DNA from: an uncultured Propionibacteriaceae bacterium
GTDB lineage: Bacteria; Actinomycetota; Actinomycetes; Propionibacteriales; Propionibacteriaceae
NCBI GenBank assembly: GCA_947038745.1
Contig: CAMQXE010000097.1
Location: forward strand, 1 to 5,707
Direction: 5' to 3'
DNA: 5,707 nt
Part shown: piece after piece, positions 5,510-5,707 of the stretch
How positions within the stretch are numbered: the stretch's first letter is position 1
How the letters are laid out: each line of letters opens with the position of its first letter
The notes under the pieces: model-generated
The model's input: only the letters and a program-made list of their open reading frames with translations
Told to the model about the DNA's origin: nothing
Database searches by the model: none
Position numbers and translations under genes: made by a program

Positions 5510-5707
5510 ATGACGTCATACCCGCAGGATGGACAGCAGCCAGATCCGGGCCATGCTCAACCAGGCTATGGACAGCAGTCTTCTTACCAGCCGTATCCGC
5601 CGCAGCAGCAGAGCTATGGCCCTACTCCCGGCTATGATCCGTATGCACAACAGCAGGGTGGTTACGCTCCGCAGGGTGGTTACGCTCCGCAGGGTGGTTA
5701 CGCTCCG
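5510..5707 (+). CDS. Low-complexity Pro/Gln/Gly/Tyr-rich protein, N-terminal part (3' truncated)
   Basis: The ATG at 5510, with GGAG 6 bases upstream, opens a frame of exactly 66 codons to the window edge. It starts MTSYPQDGQQPDPGHAQPGY and consists almost entirely of Pro, Gln, Gly, Tyr, Ser and Ala, with no hydrophobic or folded segment. It ends in three copies of the hexapeptide QGGYAP. Such disordered P/Q/G/Y-rich leaders are common at the N-termini of actinobacterial membrane proteins (for example DUF4190-, RDD- or TM2-type small membrane proteins) and some signalling proteins, where they face the cytoplasm. A membrane domain downstream is my best guess, but it lies outside the window. 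It is divergent from the asparaginase gene and shares its 157-base upstream region. Function cannot be assigned. Confidence 0.85.
   Translation, partial: MTSYPQDGQQPDPGHAQPGYGQQSSYQPYPPQQQSYGPTPGYDPYAQQQGGYAPQGGYAPQGGYAP
5654..5707 (+). repeat. 18-bp perfect tandem repeat, at least 3 copies
   Basis: CAGGGTGGTTACGCTCCG is repeated without mismatch at 5654-5671, 5672-5689 and 5690-5707, and the window ends exactly at the end of a unit, so the array may continue. Each unit encodes QGGYAP in frame, so changes in copy number would alter protein length without a frameshift. The identical codons in all copies point to recent expansion by slippage or unequal recombination. Confidence 0.97.

Overview
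The window carries the end of a ribosomal-protein/RNA polymerase operon followed by an accessory segment. The S4, RpoA and L17 sequences are of the high-GC Gram-positive (Actinobacteria) type: S4 has the SRRLG...HRPYPPG...HGR start, RpoA ends in an acidic tail closing with AETEQF, and L17 has a long Lys/Ala/Glu-rich extension. Base composition is only moderately GC-rich by eye, which would fit a lower-GC actinobacterium such as a member of the Actinomycetaceae. That family placement is an inference, not something the sequence proves.

Left part (1-2514): rpsD (5' end cut off by the window), rpoA and rplQ run on the + strand as one transcription unit. Two back-to-back hairpins (589-630) sit between rpsD and rpoA. 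A strong 20-bp terminator hairpin (2468-2514) closes the unit after rplQ. These genes use the restricted codon set expected of highly expressed genes. L17 is unusually long (239 aa) because a charged linker and a small C-terminal domain resembling the actinobacterial 'sunset' domain are appended to it.

Middle part (2515-4429): after an intergenic gap of about 160 bases come two + strand genes coupled by an ATGA overlap. The first encodes a GT-B fold, GT4-type glycosyltransferase. The second encodes a small protein with a transglutaminase-like Cys-His-Asp triad and a hydrophobic N-terminus. Their tight coupling suggests a shared glycan or cell-envelope task, with substrate unknown.

Right part (4426-5707): a - strand Ntn-hydrolase of the isoaspartyl peptidase/plant-type L-asparaginase family converges on the transglutaminase-like gene. 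Both genes end in the same CTAG palindrome. Upstream of it, divergently oriented, starts a + strand gene whose visible 66 residues are a Pro/Gln/Gly/Tyr-rich low-complexity segment. That segment ends in at least three perfect 18-bp tandem repeats that run to the window edge. I see no RNA genes, CRISPR arrays, insertion sequences or phage genes.
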